DNA from: an uncultured Paraprevotella sp.
GTDB taxonomy: Bacteria; Bacteroidota; Bacteroidia; Bacteroidales; Bacteroidaceae
Length of the DNA: 36,453 bases
Direction: 5' to 3'
Assembly (NCBI GenBank): GCA_947177395.1
Contig: CAMWUI010000030.1
Coordinates: 1 to 36,453, forward strand
The number at the start of each line of letters is the position of its first letter. Within the stretch, counting starts at the first letter, position 1. The notes under the pieces were generated by a model. It saw nothing but the letters and a program-made list of their open reading frames with translations. It was not told the origin of the DNA and did not search any database. The position numbers and the translations under genes are program-made. Shown here one piece after another: positions 24,031-33,859 of this stretch.

Positions 24031-24978
24031 TCAGCCTGCTGTGCCGGCCAAATCCTCTTTGCCCGGCACAGCATATATTCCATTTGTTTTCACAGGTTCC
24101 ACGTGGATACCTACGTGGGTCTTGTTTCCATATCGTTTTTTCAACGCATATTCTATATTCGAAGCATGATTGTGAGCTTCAAAAAGCGGCAACCGCCCAT
24201 CCATCCGCACGTGCATCTCTATGGCATAATGGTTGCCGATGCGCCGTGTGCGCAGATTGTGCAAGCCGCTCACCTCCGGTTCCGCCTTCACCAGCTCGGC
24301 AATTTGATACTCCACCTCATCCGGCAAAGAAGTCTCTGTCAGTTCGTCCATACAAGGACGAAGAAGTTTCACCGATACCTTAATAATGAATATGCTTACG
24401 ACAACAGCCGCCAGCGGATCAAGAATATGCCAGTTTGCCCCTCCCAGAATGGCTCCGCCGATACCCAATGCCGTACCAACGGAAGACAATGCATCACTGC
24501 GGTGGTGCCAGGCATTGGCGACGACCGCCTGTGAATCCACACGACGCCCCACACGCACGGTAAACTGATAGGCAATCTCTTTCAGCAGAATGGAAAGCAA
24601 AGCCGCCCACAAGGATATCCATCCGGGCTGAGGCAAAGACCCTCCCTGCACGACGAGCCACACGGCCTGCAGACCGTCCCAGCATATACAGCCTCCCACT
24701 CCCAGTAACATGATGCCGATAAGCGCCGTGGCCAACGTCTCGTATTTACCATGCCCGTAATCATGGGTTTTATCCTGGGGCTTGTTGGCGATACGCACAA
24801 AAAAAAGTACCACAATGTCCGTAGCAAAATCTGAAAGGGAATGCACAGCATCGGCAATCATCGCCGCACTGTGCCCCGTCACACCGGCCATAAACTTAAA
24901 CGCCACCAACAGGAAGTTTATCAGGCTTCCCGCCAGTGTTACCCGGTAAATAGACTGCGATCGCGCTTTTTCCTGCAT
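24031..24978 (-). CDS. Cation diffusion facilitator (CDF) metal efflux transporter
   Basis: 315 residues. About six membrane helices, then a C-terminal cytoplasmic metallochaperone-like domain (about 220-300). The metal site is visible in helix 2, HSLSDFATD (His46, Asp50), and helix 5, NAWHHRSDALSS (His158, Asp162), a His/Asp set typical of zinc exporters. The signature DYGHGKYETLATAL is present. It exchanges Zn2+ (or Fe2+/Mn2+) for protons across the inner membrane. First gene of the operon with the SDR and the Aur1-like protein, with a TATATTTG element upstream. Its link to lipid enzymes is unclear and could be mere cotranscription. Confidence 0.92.
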   Translation of the reverse strand: MQEKARSQSIYRVTLAGSLINFLLVAFKFMAGVTGHSAAMIADAVHSLSDFATDIVVLFFVRIANKPQDKTHDYGHGKYETLATALIGIMLLGVGGCICWDGLQAVWLVVQGGSLPQPGWISLWAALLSILLKEIAYQFTVRVGRRVDSQAVVANAWHHRSDALSSVGTALGIGGAILGGANWHILDPLAAVVVSIFIIKVSVKLLRPCMDELTETSLPDEVEYQIAELVKAEPEVSGLHNLRTRRIGNHYAIEMHVRMDGRLPLFEAHNHASNIEYALKKRYGNKTHVGIHVEPVKTNGIYAVPGKEDLAGTAG

Positions 24979-25000
24979 GGGGTCATACTGTTAAGGGTTG

Positions 25001-25008
25001 CAAATATA
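25001..25008 (-). promoter_or_regulatory. Probable -7 element of the CDF/SDR/Aur1-like operon
   Basis: Minus-strand TATATTTG, an exact TAnnTTTG match 22 nt before the ATG at 24978. The only nearby TTTG is 12 nt upstream, too close for a standard -33 box. Confidence 0.55.
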
Positions 25009-25114
25009 ATACATTTGACACAAAAAAAGGGCACTATAAAGGACGTCGCATCAAATATTTTAGTTTATTTGCAATAAAGAAAATGACAACAAAACCAACC
25101 CTAAATAAAACAAT

Positions 25115-27340
25115 ATGGGAAAAACAGGAAAAAAGAGCGGCAAACGACTCAGGAAAAAACAACTGGCCGAACTGCTGATGGACTTATTCAAAAAGAACCC
25201 ATCCGAAATATTCGATACAAAACGTATTTTCCATGAATTAAGGCTGGAGACTCACCCTGCCAAACTGCTTTGCATGGATTTACTGGAAGATATGACACTG
25301 GACGACTATATCACAGAAAAGCCCAAATCAAAATATCAACTGAACACCAAAGGACATGTACTCGAAGGAACATTCGTACGCAAAGCCAACGGCAAGAATT
25401 CATTCATACCGGACGAAGGAGGAGAACCGGTCTTAGTGGCCGAACGCAATTCCGCACATGCCATGAACGGCGACCGTGTGAGAGTGACCATGCTGGCCCG
25501 CAGAAGAAACCATGTACGCGAAGCTGAAGTGACGGACATTCTGGAACGGAGCAAGAAAATGTTCGTAGGCACACTGAAAGTAAACAAGGATTTCGCGTTC
25601 CTGCTGACAGAAGACCGTACGCTGGCCAACGATATATTCATTCCCAAAAACGCCCTGAAAGGAGGGAAGTCGGGAGATAAGGCCGTAGTCAGAATCACGG
25701 AATGGCCCGAGAACGTAAAGAATCCCATCGGGCAGGTGGTGGACATTCTGGGAACCAGCGGGGAGAACAATGCGGAAATGCATGCCATCCTGGCCGAATT
25801 CGGACTGCCGTATACTTATCCGAAAAGCGTAGAGGACGCTGCAGCTAAAATGGAACCGGGCATTACGAAGGATGAGATAGCCCGCAGGGAAGACATGCGG
25901 GATGTGACGACATTCACCATCGACCCGCGCGACGCGAAAGATTTCGATGACGCCCTGTCCATACGCCAGACAGGCAACGGACTGTGGGAAGTGGGTGTGC
26001 ATATTGCCGATGTGTCGCATTACGTTACGGAAGGCAGTATCATCGACAAAGAGGCTTTAAAGAGAGCCACGAGCGTTTACCTCGTGGACCGCACCATTCC
26101 CATGTTGCCCGAACGGCTGTGCAACTTTATCTGCTCCCTGCGTCCGAATGAAGAGAAACTGGCTTACAGCGTTATCTTCACGCTGGACGACAAAGCCAAT
26201 ATCAGAAACTGGCATCTGGCCCACACTGTCATCAAGAGCGACAGGCGATTTACGTACGAAGAAGTACAAGCGTTGTTCGAACAACGCGGCGAGGCTTCGC
26301 CCGAAGACTACAAGGCACCGGGCGATCACAACGCTATCGGAGCACCCGATAATGAAAACGCCCTCCCTGTGGAACAATTTGCTGACGAACTGCTCATTCT
26401 GAACAGGCTGGCCAAACAACTGCGGGCAAAAAGATTTGCCAACGGCGCCATTGATTTCGACCGCTGCGAAGTACGTTTCGAAATAGATGAAAAAGGCAAA
26501 CCGCTCAGTGTTTATTTCAAGGTGGGCAAGGATGCCAACAAACTGGTAGAGGAGTTCATGCTGCTGGCCAACCGGACCGTAGCGGAAAGCATCGGTAAGG
26601 TTCCGAAAAACAAAAAGGCCAAGACGCTCCCTTACCGCATTCATGACCTGCCCGACCAGGAGAAACTGATAAAACTGAGCGACTTCATTGTCAAGTTCGG
26701 CTACAAACTCAAGACGGCCGGAAGCAAGACGGAAGTGAGCCGCGGACTGAACAAGCTTCTGCACGACGTGCGGGGCAAAAAGGAGCAGAACGTGATAGAA
26801 CTGGTGTCCCTGCGCACAATGATGAAAGCACGTTACAGCACACAGAATATCGGACATTATGGACTCGCCTTTGACTATTATACCCATTTCACGTCACCCA
26901 TCCGTCGTTATCCCGACCTGATGGTTCACCGTCTGCTGACCCGCTACGCGGAGGGCGGACGCAGTGCCAGCCGGGACAAATACGAAGAATTGTGTGAACA
27001 CAGCAGCGAGATGGAACAAATAGCAGCCAACGCCGAACGGGCGAGCATCAAATACAAACAGGTGGAGTTCATGAGCGAACGCCTGGGCGAAGTATTCGAA
27101 GGCACCATCAGCGGAGTGACGGAATTCGGGCTCTACGTGGAAATAAACGAAAACAAATGTGAAGGCATGATACCTCTGCGGGACCTGGATGACGATTATT
27201 ACGAATTTGACGAGCGCAATTATTGTCTGTGGGGACGGAAATTCCACCATCGTTATTCTTTAGGAGATGCCGTAAAAATCAAAGTGGCCCGGGCTAATCT
27301 TGAAAAAAAGCAATTGGATTTTGCATTTGCGAAAGAATAA
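25115..27340 (+). CDS. rnr: Ribonuclease R
   Basis: 741 residues. 3'-to-5' exoribonuclease that degrades structured RNA. Order: basic N-terminus and winged-helix-like region (1-75), cold-shock-type OB folds (about 80-230), the RNB catalytic domain with DPRDAKDFDDALS (270-282, metal-binding aspartates), and a C-terminal S1 domain at about 645-735 (EGTISGVTEFGLYVEINENK). The HFTSPIRRYPDLMVH signature of the RNB family is present. Length is typical of Bacteroidetes. It is divergent from the CDF operon; its own promoter is not clear, though a TTTATTTG near 25070 is one mismatch from the -7 consensus. Confidence 0.96.
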   Translation: MGKTGKKSGKRLRKKQLAELLMDLFKKNPSEIFDTKRIFHELRLETHPAKLLCMDLLEDMTLDDYITEKPKSKYQLNTKGHVLEGTFVRKANGKNSFIPDEGGEPVLVAERNSAHAMNGDRVRVTMLARRRNHVREAEVTDILERSKKMFVGTLKVNKDFAFLLTEDRTLANDIFIPKNALKGGKSGDKAVVRITEWPENVKNPIGQVVDILGTSGENNAEMHAILAEFGLPYTYPKSVEDAAAKMEPGITKDEIARREDMRDVTTFTIDPRDAKDFDDALSIRQTGNGLWEVGVHIADVSHYVTEGSIIDKEALKRATSVYLVDRTIPMLPERLCNFICSLRPNEEKLAYSVIFTLDDKANIRNWHLAHTVIKSDRRFTYEEVQALFEQRGEASPEDYKAPGDHNAIGAPDNENALPVEQFADELLILNRLAKQLRAKRFANGAIDFDRCEVRFEIDEKGKPLSVYFKVGKDANKLVEEFMLLANRTVAESIGKVPKNKKAKTLPYRIHDLPDQEKLIKLSDFIVKFGYKLKTAGSKTEVSRGLNKLLHDVRGKKEQNVIELVSLRTMMKARYSTQNIGHYGLAFDYYTHFTSPIRRYPDLMVHRLLTRYAEGGRSASRDKYEELCEHSSEMEQIAANAERASIKYKQVEFMSERLGEVFEGTISGVTEFGLYVEINENKCEGMIPLRDLDDDYYEFDERNYCLWGRKFHHRYSLGDAVKIKVARANLEKKQLDFAFAKE

Positions 27341-27409
27341 AAAACGTAATCCATCCCCTCCATTGGCTTAATAGTTCATAAGAGGAGAACGACGTTGCCC
27401 CTTTTTTCT

Positions 27410-27417
27410 TATTTTTG
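27410..27417 (+). promoter_or_regulatory. Probable -7 element of rpoN
   Basis: TATTTTTG, an exact TAnnTTTG match about 30 nt before the ATG at 27448. It rules out the in-frame TTG at 27415, which lies within the box. No -33 box at standard spacing. Confidence 0.55.
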
Positions 27418-27447
27418 CATCGCGAAAAACGGATAATGCTTCACATT

Positions 27448-28971
27448 ATGGCTCAGAAGAACATTCAGACCCAAACGCTGCAACAGACGCAGACCCTTTC
27501 GCCCCAGCAAGTCCTGCTGGTGCGATTGTTGGAGATGCCTGTGTCCGAACTGGAACAACGGGTGCAGAACGAAATGATGGAAAACGGAGCCTTGGAAGAA
27601 AGCGACACCCGGAATGACAATGATGACTTCTATTACGGAGAAGACAGCGGGGAAGCGGACACGAAAGAGGAGGATACGCTGGCACCTGCAGGACTGGATA
27701 CATACAGTGACACACCTTTTTCCCCGACAGCCGAATTCAGCCAGGCACTGGGCGATTACCGTTCGGCGGACGATATCCCGGACTATCTGCTGAAAGGCGA
27801 AAGCGGGCGGCGGACTCCCGAGAGCATCGAATACAGCGACACGGCCTCGTTCTATGAACAAATGAAAGAACAGATGGGGGAATGTGACCTCACACCGCAC
27901 GAACAGATTCTGATGGAGTATCTGATCGGGTCGCTGGAAAATGACGGAATGCTGAAAAAGTCTCTCTCCATACTGGTCGACGAACTGGAGGTATACCATA
28001 ACGTGGAGACCACAGAGGAGGAACTGTACGGTGTACTGAAAAAATTGCAGGATTTCGAACCGGCCGGTATCGGAGCACGCAATCTTCAGGAATGTCTGCT
28101 ACTGCAAATCGAACACGACGAGCTGTTCCACACACCGCTGAAACAAAGAGAACATTTGGTCATAGAAAAATACTACGAGGAATTCACCCGCAAAAGATGG
28201 GATAAGATACAACAGCGCCTGAAACTGACGGACGAGGAGACGGAACAGTTGCAACGGGAACTGAAACGGCTCAATCCGCGCCCCGGCAGTGCCATGGGAG
28301 AAATTGTAGGCCACAATTACCAGCAGATTATTCCCGATTTTATCGTGGAGACGGCCGATGACGGCACCATTACCCTGACTCTCAATCAAGGGGATGTACC
28401 AGAGTTGCGTATCAGCGATTCGTTTATGAACCTGATGAAACAATCTGACGGTCCGCGTTCCCGTCTTTCGCGTCCCGAAAAAGAGGCCCTCCAGTATACA
28501 CGCCAGAAGATAGAGAAAGCACAATATTTCATCGAGGCCATCAGACAGCGCCGCCACACTCTGACCGTCACTATGGAGGCCATCATCGCCCTGCAACGTC
28601 CGTTCTTTGAAGAAGGAGACGAACTGCTGCTCCGTCCGATGATACTGAAAGACGTGGCCGAACGTGCCGGACTCGACATCTCCACCGTCTCCCGGGTAAG
28701 CAACAGCAAATATGTGCAGACAAACTATGGAATCTATCCCTTGAAATGGTTCTTCAGTGACGGTTACACGACAGAGGACGGAGAGGAGATAGCTACCCGA
28801 AAAATACAGAATGCACTTCAGGAACTGGTGGAAAACGAAGACCGGAAGAATCCGCTAAACGATGAGATGCTGACCGCTCTGCTGAACGAAAAAGGATTTC
28901 CCATTGCCCGCCGTACAGTGGCCAAATATCGCGAACAACTGGGTATACCTGTAGCCCGACTAAGAAAATGA
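27448..28971 (+). CDS. rpoN: RNA polymerase sigma-54 factor
   Basis: 507 residues from the ATG at 27448 (MAQKNIQTQ); an ATG four codons upstream (27436) is possible. The glutamine-rich region I activator-interaction domain covers 1-50 (TLQQTQTLSPQQVLLVRLLE). An acidic region II runs about 50-110. The core-binding domain occupies about 115-290. The HTH is at about 380-410 (KDVAERAGLDISTVSRVSNS), and the RpoN box ARRTVAKYRE is at 487-496. It directs RNA polymerase to -24/-12 promoters that need AAA+ activators; no such activator is in this window. The next gene starts within its stop codon (ATGA). Confidence 0.97.
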   Translation: MAQKNIQTQTLQQTQTLSPQQVLLVRLLEMPVSELEQRVQNEMMENGALEESDTRNDNDDFYYGEDSGEADTKEEDTLAPAGLDTYSDTPFSPTAEFSQALGDYRSADDIPDYLLKGESGRRTPESIEYSDTASFYEQMKEQMGECDLTPHEQILMEYLIGSLENDGMLKKSLSILVDELEVYHNVETTEEELYGVLKKLQDFEPAGIGARNLQECLLLQIEHDELFHTPLKQREHLVIEKYYEEFTRKRWDKIQQRLKLTDEETEQLQRELKRLNPRPGSAMGEIVGHNYQQIIPDFIVETADDGTITLTLNQGDVPELRISDSFMNLMKQSDGPRSRLSRPEKEALQYTRQKIEKAQYFIEAIRQRRHTLTVTMEAIIALQRPFFEEGDELLLRPMILKDVAERAGLDISTVSRVSNSKYVQTNYGIYPLKWFFSDGYTTEDGEEIATRKIQNALQELVENEDRKNPLNDEMLTALLNEKGFPIARRTVAKYREQLGIPVARLRK

Positions 28972-29585
28972 ACTATAAATATATCATCCAAGCCGCCCGG
29001 ATTTTCTCTGCGGTATTTTCCCCTTTCTACATGCCCGTGGTATGCTTCATAGCCTTGTTCACGGTCACGTATCTCAACTTGTTGCCGGCGAATTACAAGG
29101 TGAGCGTGCTGACGCTGGTTTACCTGTTCACATGGTTGCTTCCGACCATTCTCATCTTTTTCTATCGCAAGGTAAACGGGTGGAGTGCCCTGCAACTGCG
29201 CCAGCGACGGAAACGTTCCGTGCCCTACATGCTTTCCATTATCTCATACGCAGCAGGACTATATACGATGAATCGCCTTCACATGCCTCAATACATGGGG
29301 GGTATTCTCATCTCGGCTCTCATGATACAAGTCACATGCGCCTTTATCAACACACGTTGGAAAATCTGCATTCACTCGGCTGGAGCGGGAGGTCTTACAG
29401 GCGCCTTAATTGCCTTTTCCATTCTCTTTATGTTCAACCCCGTATGGTGGCTCTGCCTTACCATCCTGATATCAGGCATCGTCGGCACTTGCCGCATGAT
29501 TCTCCGTCAGCATTCATTGGCGCAGATACTGGCAGGCACACTGACCGGAGTCATTTGCGGATGTGCGGGTATCCTGCTGAGCTGA
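28968..29585 (+). CDS. PAP2-like integral membrane protein coupled to rpoN
   Basis: 205 residues with about six membrane helices and little else. The C-terminal part has a PAP2-like motif 3 (CRMILRQHSLAQILAGTLTG) and an HSAGAGG stretch resembling motif 2 (usually PSGH). Motif 1 (KxxxxxxRP) is not convincing, so phosphatase activity is doubtful. Its ATG overlaps the rpoN stop as ATGA (28968-28971), so it is translated with rpoN. The 3' end faces the S41 protease gene 27 nt away. Function unknown; undecaprenyl-phosphate or lipid phosphate metabolism is one option. Confidence 0.8.
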   Translation: MNYKYIIQAARIFSAVFSPFYMPVVCFIALFTVTYLNLLPANYKVSVLTLVYLFTWLLPTILIFFYRKVNGWSALQLRQRRKRSVPYMLSIISYAAGLYTMNRLHMPQYMGGILISALMIQVTCAFINTRWKICIHSAGAGGLTGALIAFSILFMFNPVWWLCLTILISGIVGTCRMILRQHSLAQILAGTLTGVICGCAGILLS

Positions 29586-29612
29586 CACAGAACATGGCAA
29601 GCGAAACAACCG

Positions 29613-31268
29613 TCAGTTCTCTATTATTTCCAATGCCTTACGCACAACGGGATTTTCTTCGTTCATGATTTCAAAATACTCGGACATATCCCACAGGTCA
29701 CGAGCTACCAACGCCTTCAGATGCAGACGGATGCGGGGCATGGAAGCCTGACGCTCCTCTTCGTTGGCCGGCTGCACTTTCATTTTGTCTGCCTCAGCCT
29801 CCAGAATCCGGATGGCTTCCGCCGGCACCTCGTAACGGGCTTTGAAATCAGCAAACGTAGGATACTCGGAACGCAAACGTTTGCGGTACTTGTCGATGTA
29901 TTTCAGATTCGTGTTGATAATGACGCTCTTGGCCATCAGTTCACGATGATACTTGGTATAAGTGTTGGTATCCAGCGGCACGAAATAGTCCGGCATGATG
30001 CCGCCTCCCCCATATACGGTACGCTCCTGTCTGAGAGTCTTGAAACGTAAGGAATCGGGGAAATGAATACTGTCTGCATGAATCAGTTCGCCCCTGTTGA
30101 ACCGTTCAATGACATCCCGGCCGTATTTTTCATTATTACCTTTTTCATATGGTTTCTGAATGCTGCGTCCCGAAGGAGTATAATAGCGTGCCGTTGTCAA
30201 GCGAATCATGGACCCGTCCGGCAAATCAACGGGACGCTGTACCAGTCCCTTGCCAAATGTGCGGCGTCCCACGACTATTCCCCGGTCCTGATCCTGTATG
30301 GCTCCAGCCAATATTTCCGAGGCAGAAGCTGAATATTCGTCGACCAGCACCACTAATTTGCCGTCACGGAAAGATCCGGCTCCCCGGGCACGTTCTTCAT
30401 GATAAGGTACCCGCCGCCCCTGCGTATAAACTATCAGATCGCCTTCTGCCAGAAACTCGTTGGCAATGGCCACGGCAATGTCGAGATATCCCCCGCCGTT
30501 CTGCTGCAGGTCCAATATCAGATTCTTCATGCCCTGCTCTTTCAGACGGTCCATAGCATCGCGCACCTCTCTGTAAGTGGTACGGCCAAAACTTCCGAAA
30601 CGGATAAGCCCCGTCACGGGAGTAGCCATGTAAGCGGCTTCGAGCGAAGTCACAGGTATCTTGTCCCGCGTCACCCGGAATGTAAGCATCCCGTCCACCC
30701 CGGTGCGCAATACTCCAAGATTCACGACAGTGCCCCGAGGTCCCCGCAAACGGCGCATGATATCCTCACGTTTCATTTTCACCCCGGCAATAGCCGTGTC
30801 GTTGACGCTGACAATCCGGTCACCGGCCAGAATACCTACTTTCTCGGACGGCCCTTTACTCACAGGTTGAATGACTACCAATGTGTCCTCCAGCATGTTG
30901 AACTGTACGCCGATACCCTCGAAATTTCCTTCCAGCGGTTCATTCAGGCTCTTGGTGTCCCGAGCATTGGTATAAGTGGAATGCGGATCCAGTTTGCTCA
31001 GCATGCCCACGATGGCATCTTCCGTCAGTTTCCCGTAATCCACTGTATCCACATAGAGATTCCCCACAGCCAGATGTGCCATCATCAACTTGCGAACCGC
31101 TTTTTCCAACAGTTGCTCATCATTCTGCTGAGCCATAGCCGTTACAGGCAGGAGCCCGACAAGCAGAAAAATACTGCCAACAGAACGTAAACGCTTCAAA
31201 CCTGTGCATATCGTAGTCAAAGACGTCTCTGTTATTTTATTCTTTAATGCTTTCATTATGTATGACAT
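29613..31268 (-). CDS. S41-family C-terminal processing protease
   Basis: 551 residues from the first ATG (31268); MKALKNKI four codons later is equally likely. An unusually long N-terminal basic stretch precedes the hydrophobic signal (VGSIFLLVGLLPVTAMAQ, to residue 47), so it is exported. PDZ domain at about 110-200 (GNFEGIGVQFN, VSKGPSEKVGILAGDRIVSV). Catalytic dyad Ser315 (YSASASEILAGA) and Lys340 (TFGKG), 25 apart as in CtpA/Prc. It cleaves envelope proteins from their C-terminus. It lies 14 nt after coaD in the operon GNAT-like / parE / coaD / S41. Confidence 0.93.
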   Translation of the reverse strand: MSYIMKALKNKITETSLTTICTGLKRLRSVGSIFLLVGLLPVTAMAQQNDEQLLEKAVRKLMMAHLAVGNLYVDTVDYGKLTEDAIVGMLSKLDPHSTYTNARDTKSLNEPLEGNFEGIGVQFNMLEDTLVVIQPVSKGPSEKVGILAGDRIVSVNDTAIAGVKMKREDIMRRLRGPRGTVVNLGVLRTGVDGMLTFRVTRDKIPVTSLEAAYMATPVTGLIRFGSFGRTTYREVRDAMDRLKEQGMKNLILDLQQNGGGYLDIAVAIANEFLAEGDLIVYTQGRRVPYHEERARGAGSFRDGKLVVLVDEYSASASEILAGAIQDQDRGIVVGRRTFGKGLVQRPVDLPDGSMIRLTTARYYTPSGRSIQKPYEKGNNEKYGRDVIERFNRGELIHADSIHFPDSLRFKTLRQERTVYGGGGIMPDYFVPLDTNTYTKYHRELMAKSVIINTNLKYIDKYRKRLRSEYPTFADFKARYEVPAEAIRILEAEADKMKVQPANEEERQASMPRIRLHLKALVARDLWDMSEYFEIMNEENPVVRKALEIIEN

Positions 31269-31282
31269 ATTCTTTTCATTAT

Positions 31283-31786
31283 TTATTCTTCCGGCACTTC
31301 GGGAAGAAACGGACTCACATCCTTATTGAAATGCGCGAGCTCACGCACCATGCCGGAACTGACGTAAGCCAACTCGGGTTCAGTGAAAAGTATCACAGTT
31401 TCTATACCGGACAGCCGGCGATTGATATCTGCCAGATCGCGCTCATATTCAAAGTCACGAAACGAACGGACACCACGCAAAATGAATGCGGCTCCATGAC
31501 GGGAGGCAAAGTCTACAGTTAGATCGTCATATGCCTCGACCGTCACACGGGAATCGGAAGCGTAAAGTCTCCGCAACCGGCTGACACGCTCGTTCACAGA
31601 CATCTGCCCCGTCTTCTGACCATTGAACCCGATACCGATGACGATCCGGTCAAAGAGTTCCAGAGCCCTCCGCACAACAGAAGCATGCCCGCGCGTAAAA
31701 GGGTCGAAACTTCCGGGGAAAACAGCGACCCGGATGTTCCGCGGATTCACACCTCTATTCATATCATTCGTTTTTCCATTCTCCAT
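31283..31786 (-). CDS. coaD: Phosphopantetheine adenylyltransferase
   Basis: 167 residues from the ATG at 31786; an ATG eight codons later (31762, MNRGVNP) is possible. Longer frames would overlap parE. Transfers AMP from ATP to 4'-phosphopantetheine, the penultimate step of coenzyme A synthesis. Seen are the nucleotidyltransferase motif PGSFDPFTRGH (with the catalytic His of the xxGH sequence), ILRGVRSFRDFEYE, and the VSSGMVREL loop (usually ISSTxVR). Length is normal. Third gene of a four-gene minus operon, 49 nt after parE and 14 nt before the S41 protease. Confidence 0.93.
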   Translation of the reverse strand: MENGKTNDMNRGVNPRNIRVAVFPGSFDPFTRGHASVVRRALELFDRIVIGIGFNGQKTGQMSVNERVSRLRRLYASDSRVTVEAYDDLTVDFASRHGAAFILRGVRSFRDFEYERDLADINRRLSGIETVILFTEPELAYVSSGMVRELAHFNKDVSPFLPEVPEE

Positions 31787-31835
31787 AAACCGTGTCTTTG
31801 CTTCATTCTGACAAAAGATGACCGACATGCCACCG

Positions 31836-33815
31836 TCAACCCTCCGTCTCTTCGGCCTTGTCCTCTTCCACCACCAGATTATTAATGATGAAGTTTTGCC
31901 GTTCCATGGTATTCTTGCCCATATAATATTCAAGCAACTCCTTTACCTGATCGCTTTTTTGGAGCGTCACCTGTTCTAGACGTATGTCAGGTCCGATAAA
32001 ATGCTTGAACTCATCAGGCGATATTTCTCCCAATCCTTTAAAACGGGTTATTTCAGGGTTGGGACCGAGCGCCTCGATGGCAGCCACGCGCTCCTCTTCC
32101 GTATAGCAATAGCGCGTAATGAAATCCGAACGTCCAGCAGACGGTTTCTTCACCGTTTCCTCTCCTCGCAATGCCTCTTCTTCCTCAATGGCTTTCAAGC
32201 GGGAGCGACTGAGTTTGCTTTTGCGGTTACGCACACGAAACAGCGGAGTCTGCAAGATATAGACGTGACCTTTCTTTATCAAATCAGGGAAAAACTGTAG
32301 AAAAAATGTGATCATCAGCAGACGGATATGCATACCGTCCACATCCGCATCCGTGGCCACAATTACCTTATTATAACGCAATCCGTCCAGTCCGTCCTCA
32401 ATATCGAGCGCTGCCTGCAAAAGGTTGAATTCCTCATTCTCATACACGATTTTCTTTGTCAGGCCAAAACTGTTCAGCGGCTTTCCACGCAGGCTGAACA
32501 CCGCCTGCGTGTTCACATCACGGCTTTTCGTGATAGAACCGGAAGCAGAGTCACCCTCGGTAATGAAGATACAACTCTCTTCCTGACGCGCACCTTTCGC
32601 ATCCGTCAGATGCACCCGGCAGTCCCTCAGTTTGCGGTTGTGCAGGTTGGCTTTCTTTGAACGTTCCCGGGCCAGTTTCGCCACTCCGGCAATGGCTTTA
32701 CGCTCCTTTTCGCTCTCAGTGATTTTCTGAAGGATAATCTCGGCGATATCCGTGTTTTTATGCAGGTAGTTGTCCACCTGCTCCTTCACGAAATCGCCCA
32801 CGAACTTATCAATACTGATTCCTCCGTCCGGTACCGTAGTAAGCGAACCGAGTTTGATTTTCGTCTGACTTTCAAAAAGCGGCTCCTCTATATTGACGGA
32901 AATAGCGGCCACGATACCGTTACGTATGTCTCCGTAATCGAAACTTTTACCCGAATATTCCTTGATAGTCTCGGCAATATGCTTTTTGAACGCGCTTTGG
33001 TGAGTACCTCCCTGAGTCGTATGCTGTCCGTTGACAAAAGAATAATACTCCTCGCCATACTGTCCCGTATGAGTGAAAGCAATTTCGATGTCCTCTCCCT
33101 TGAGATGTATGATAGGGTAGAGCCCGTCGTTCGTCATGTTGTCGTTGAGCAAGTCCACAAGTCCGTTGCGCGAATGGATGCGTCGGCCGTTGAACAGAAT
33201 GGTCAGTCCTGTGTTCAGGTAGGTGTAGTTGCGCAACATCGTTTCCACGTACTCGTTCCGGAAAGCATAGTGTTTGAAAAGAGTATTATCCGGTTCGAAA
33301 AAGATGTACGTACCATTCTCATCCTGCGTATGCTCTGTGGTATCGCCTGTCAGATTTCCACGCTCGAATGTAGCTGAACGCACCATGCCGTCACGGAAAC
33401 TCTTGACTTCGAAACGGGTACTCAAGGCATTGACCGCCTTCACACCCACGCCGTTCAGTCCCACGCTCTTCTTGAACGCTTTCGAGTCATACTTACCACC
33501 TGTGTTGAGCATGCTTACAGCCTCGATAAGTTTTCCCTGGGGTATACCGCGTCCGTAGTCACGCACGCTGACACGCAGGTTGTCCTCGATAGTTATCTCG
33601 ATGCGCCGTCCGGCGTTCATCTTGAACTCGTCGATACTGTTATCGATGACTTCCTTCAGCAACACGTAAATACCGTCCTCGGCATGTGAACCATCGCCCA
33701 ATTTACCGATATACATACCGGGGCGTGTGCGCACATGCTCCATGTCCGACAGATGGCGTATGTTGTCATCGGTATATTCGGCAGAGGGGATATTTCCGTC
33801 AAAAAGTTCTTCCAT
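31836..33815 (-). CDS. parE: DNA topoisomerase IV subunit B
   Basis: 659 residues. The ATPase subunit that, with ParC, decatenates daughter chromosomes. GHKL ATPase domain: [40 protein letters not shown]. Transducer domain at about 220-400. TOPRIM motif ITEGDSASG (Glu420) and [10 protein letters not shown]. It is shorter than GyrB and the QTK-type loop region (QESCIFITE) suits ParE; the parC partner is not in the window. It follows the GNAT-like gene by 44 nt and precedes coaD by 49 nt. A GyrB paralogue is the only serious alternative. Confidence 0.9.
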   Translation of the reverse strand: MEELFDGNIPSAEYTDDNIRHLSDMEHVRTRPGMYIGKLGDGSHAEDGIYVLLKEVIDNSIDEFKMNAGRRIEITIEDNLRVSVRDYGRGIPQGKLIEAVSMLNTGGKYDSKAFKKSVGLNGVGVKAVNALSTRFEVKSFRDGMVRSATFERGNLTGDTTEHTQDENGTYIFFEPDNTLFKHYAFRNEYVETMLRNYTYLNTGLTILFNGRRIHSRNGLVDLLNDNMTNDGLYPIIHLKGEDIEIAFTHTGQYGEEYYSFVNGQHTTQGGTHQSAFKKHIAETIKEYSGKSFDYGDIRNGIVAAISVNIEEPLFESQTKIKLGSLTTVPDGGISIDKFVGDFVKEQVDNYLHKNTDIAEIILQKITESEKERKAIAGVAKLARERSKKANLHNRKLRDCRVHLTDAKGARQEESCIFITEGDSASGSITKSRDVNTQAVFSLRGKPLNSFGLTKKIVYENEEFNLLQAALDIEDGLDGLRYNKVIVATDADVDGMHIRLLMITFFLQFFPDLIKKGHVYILQTPLFRVRNRKSKLSRSRLKAIEEEEALRGEETVKKPSAGRSDFITRYCYTEEERVAAIEALGPNPEITRFKGLGEISPDEFKHFIGPDIRLEQVTLQKSDQVKELLEYYMGKNTMERQNFIINNLVVEEDKAEETEG

Positions 33816-33859
33816 GATTCAATGTTTTTGGTGTTTGCGAACATCTCAGGACAATCCTC

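Noticed and set aside
27361-27447. Sigma-54 (-24/-12) promoters, sought because rpoN is present
   Set aside because: No convincing TGGCAC-N5-TTGC pair was noticed here or upstream of the other operons read.
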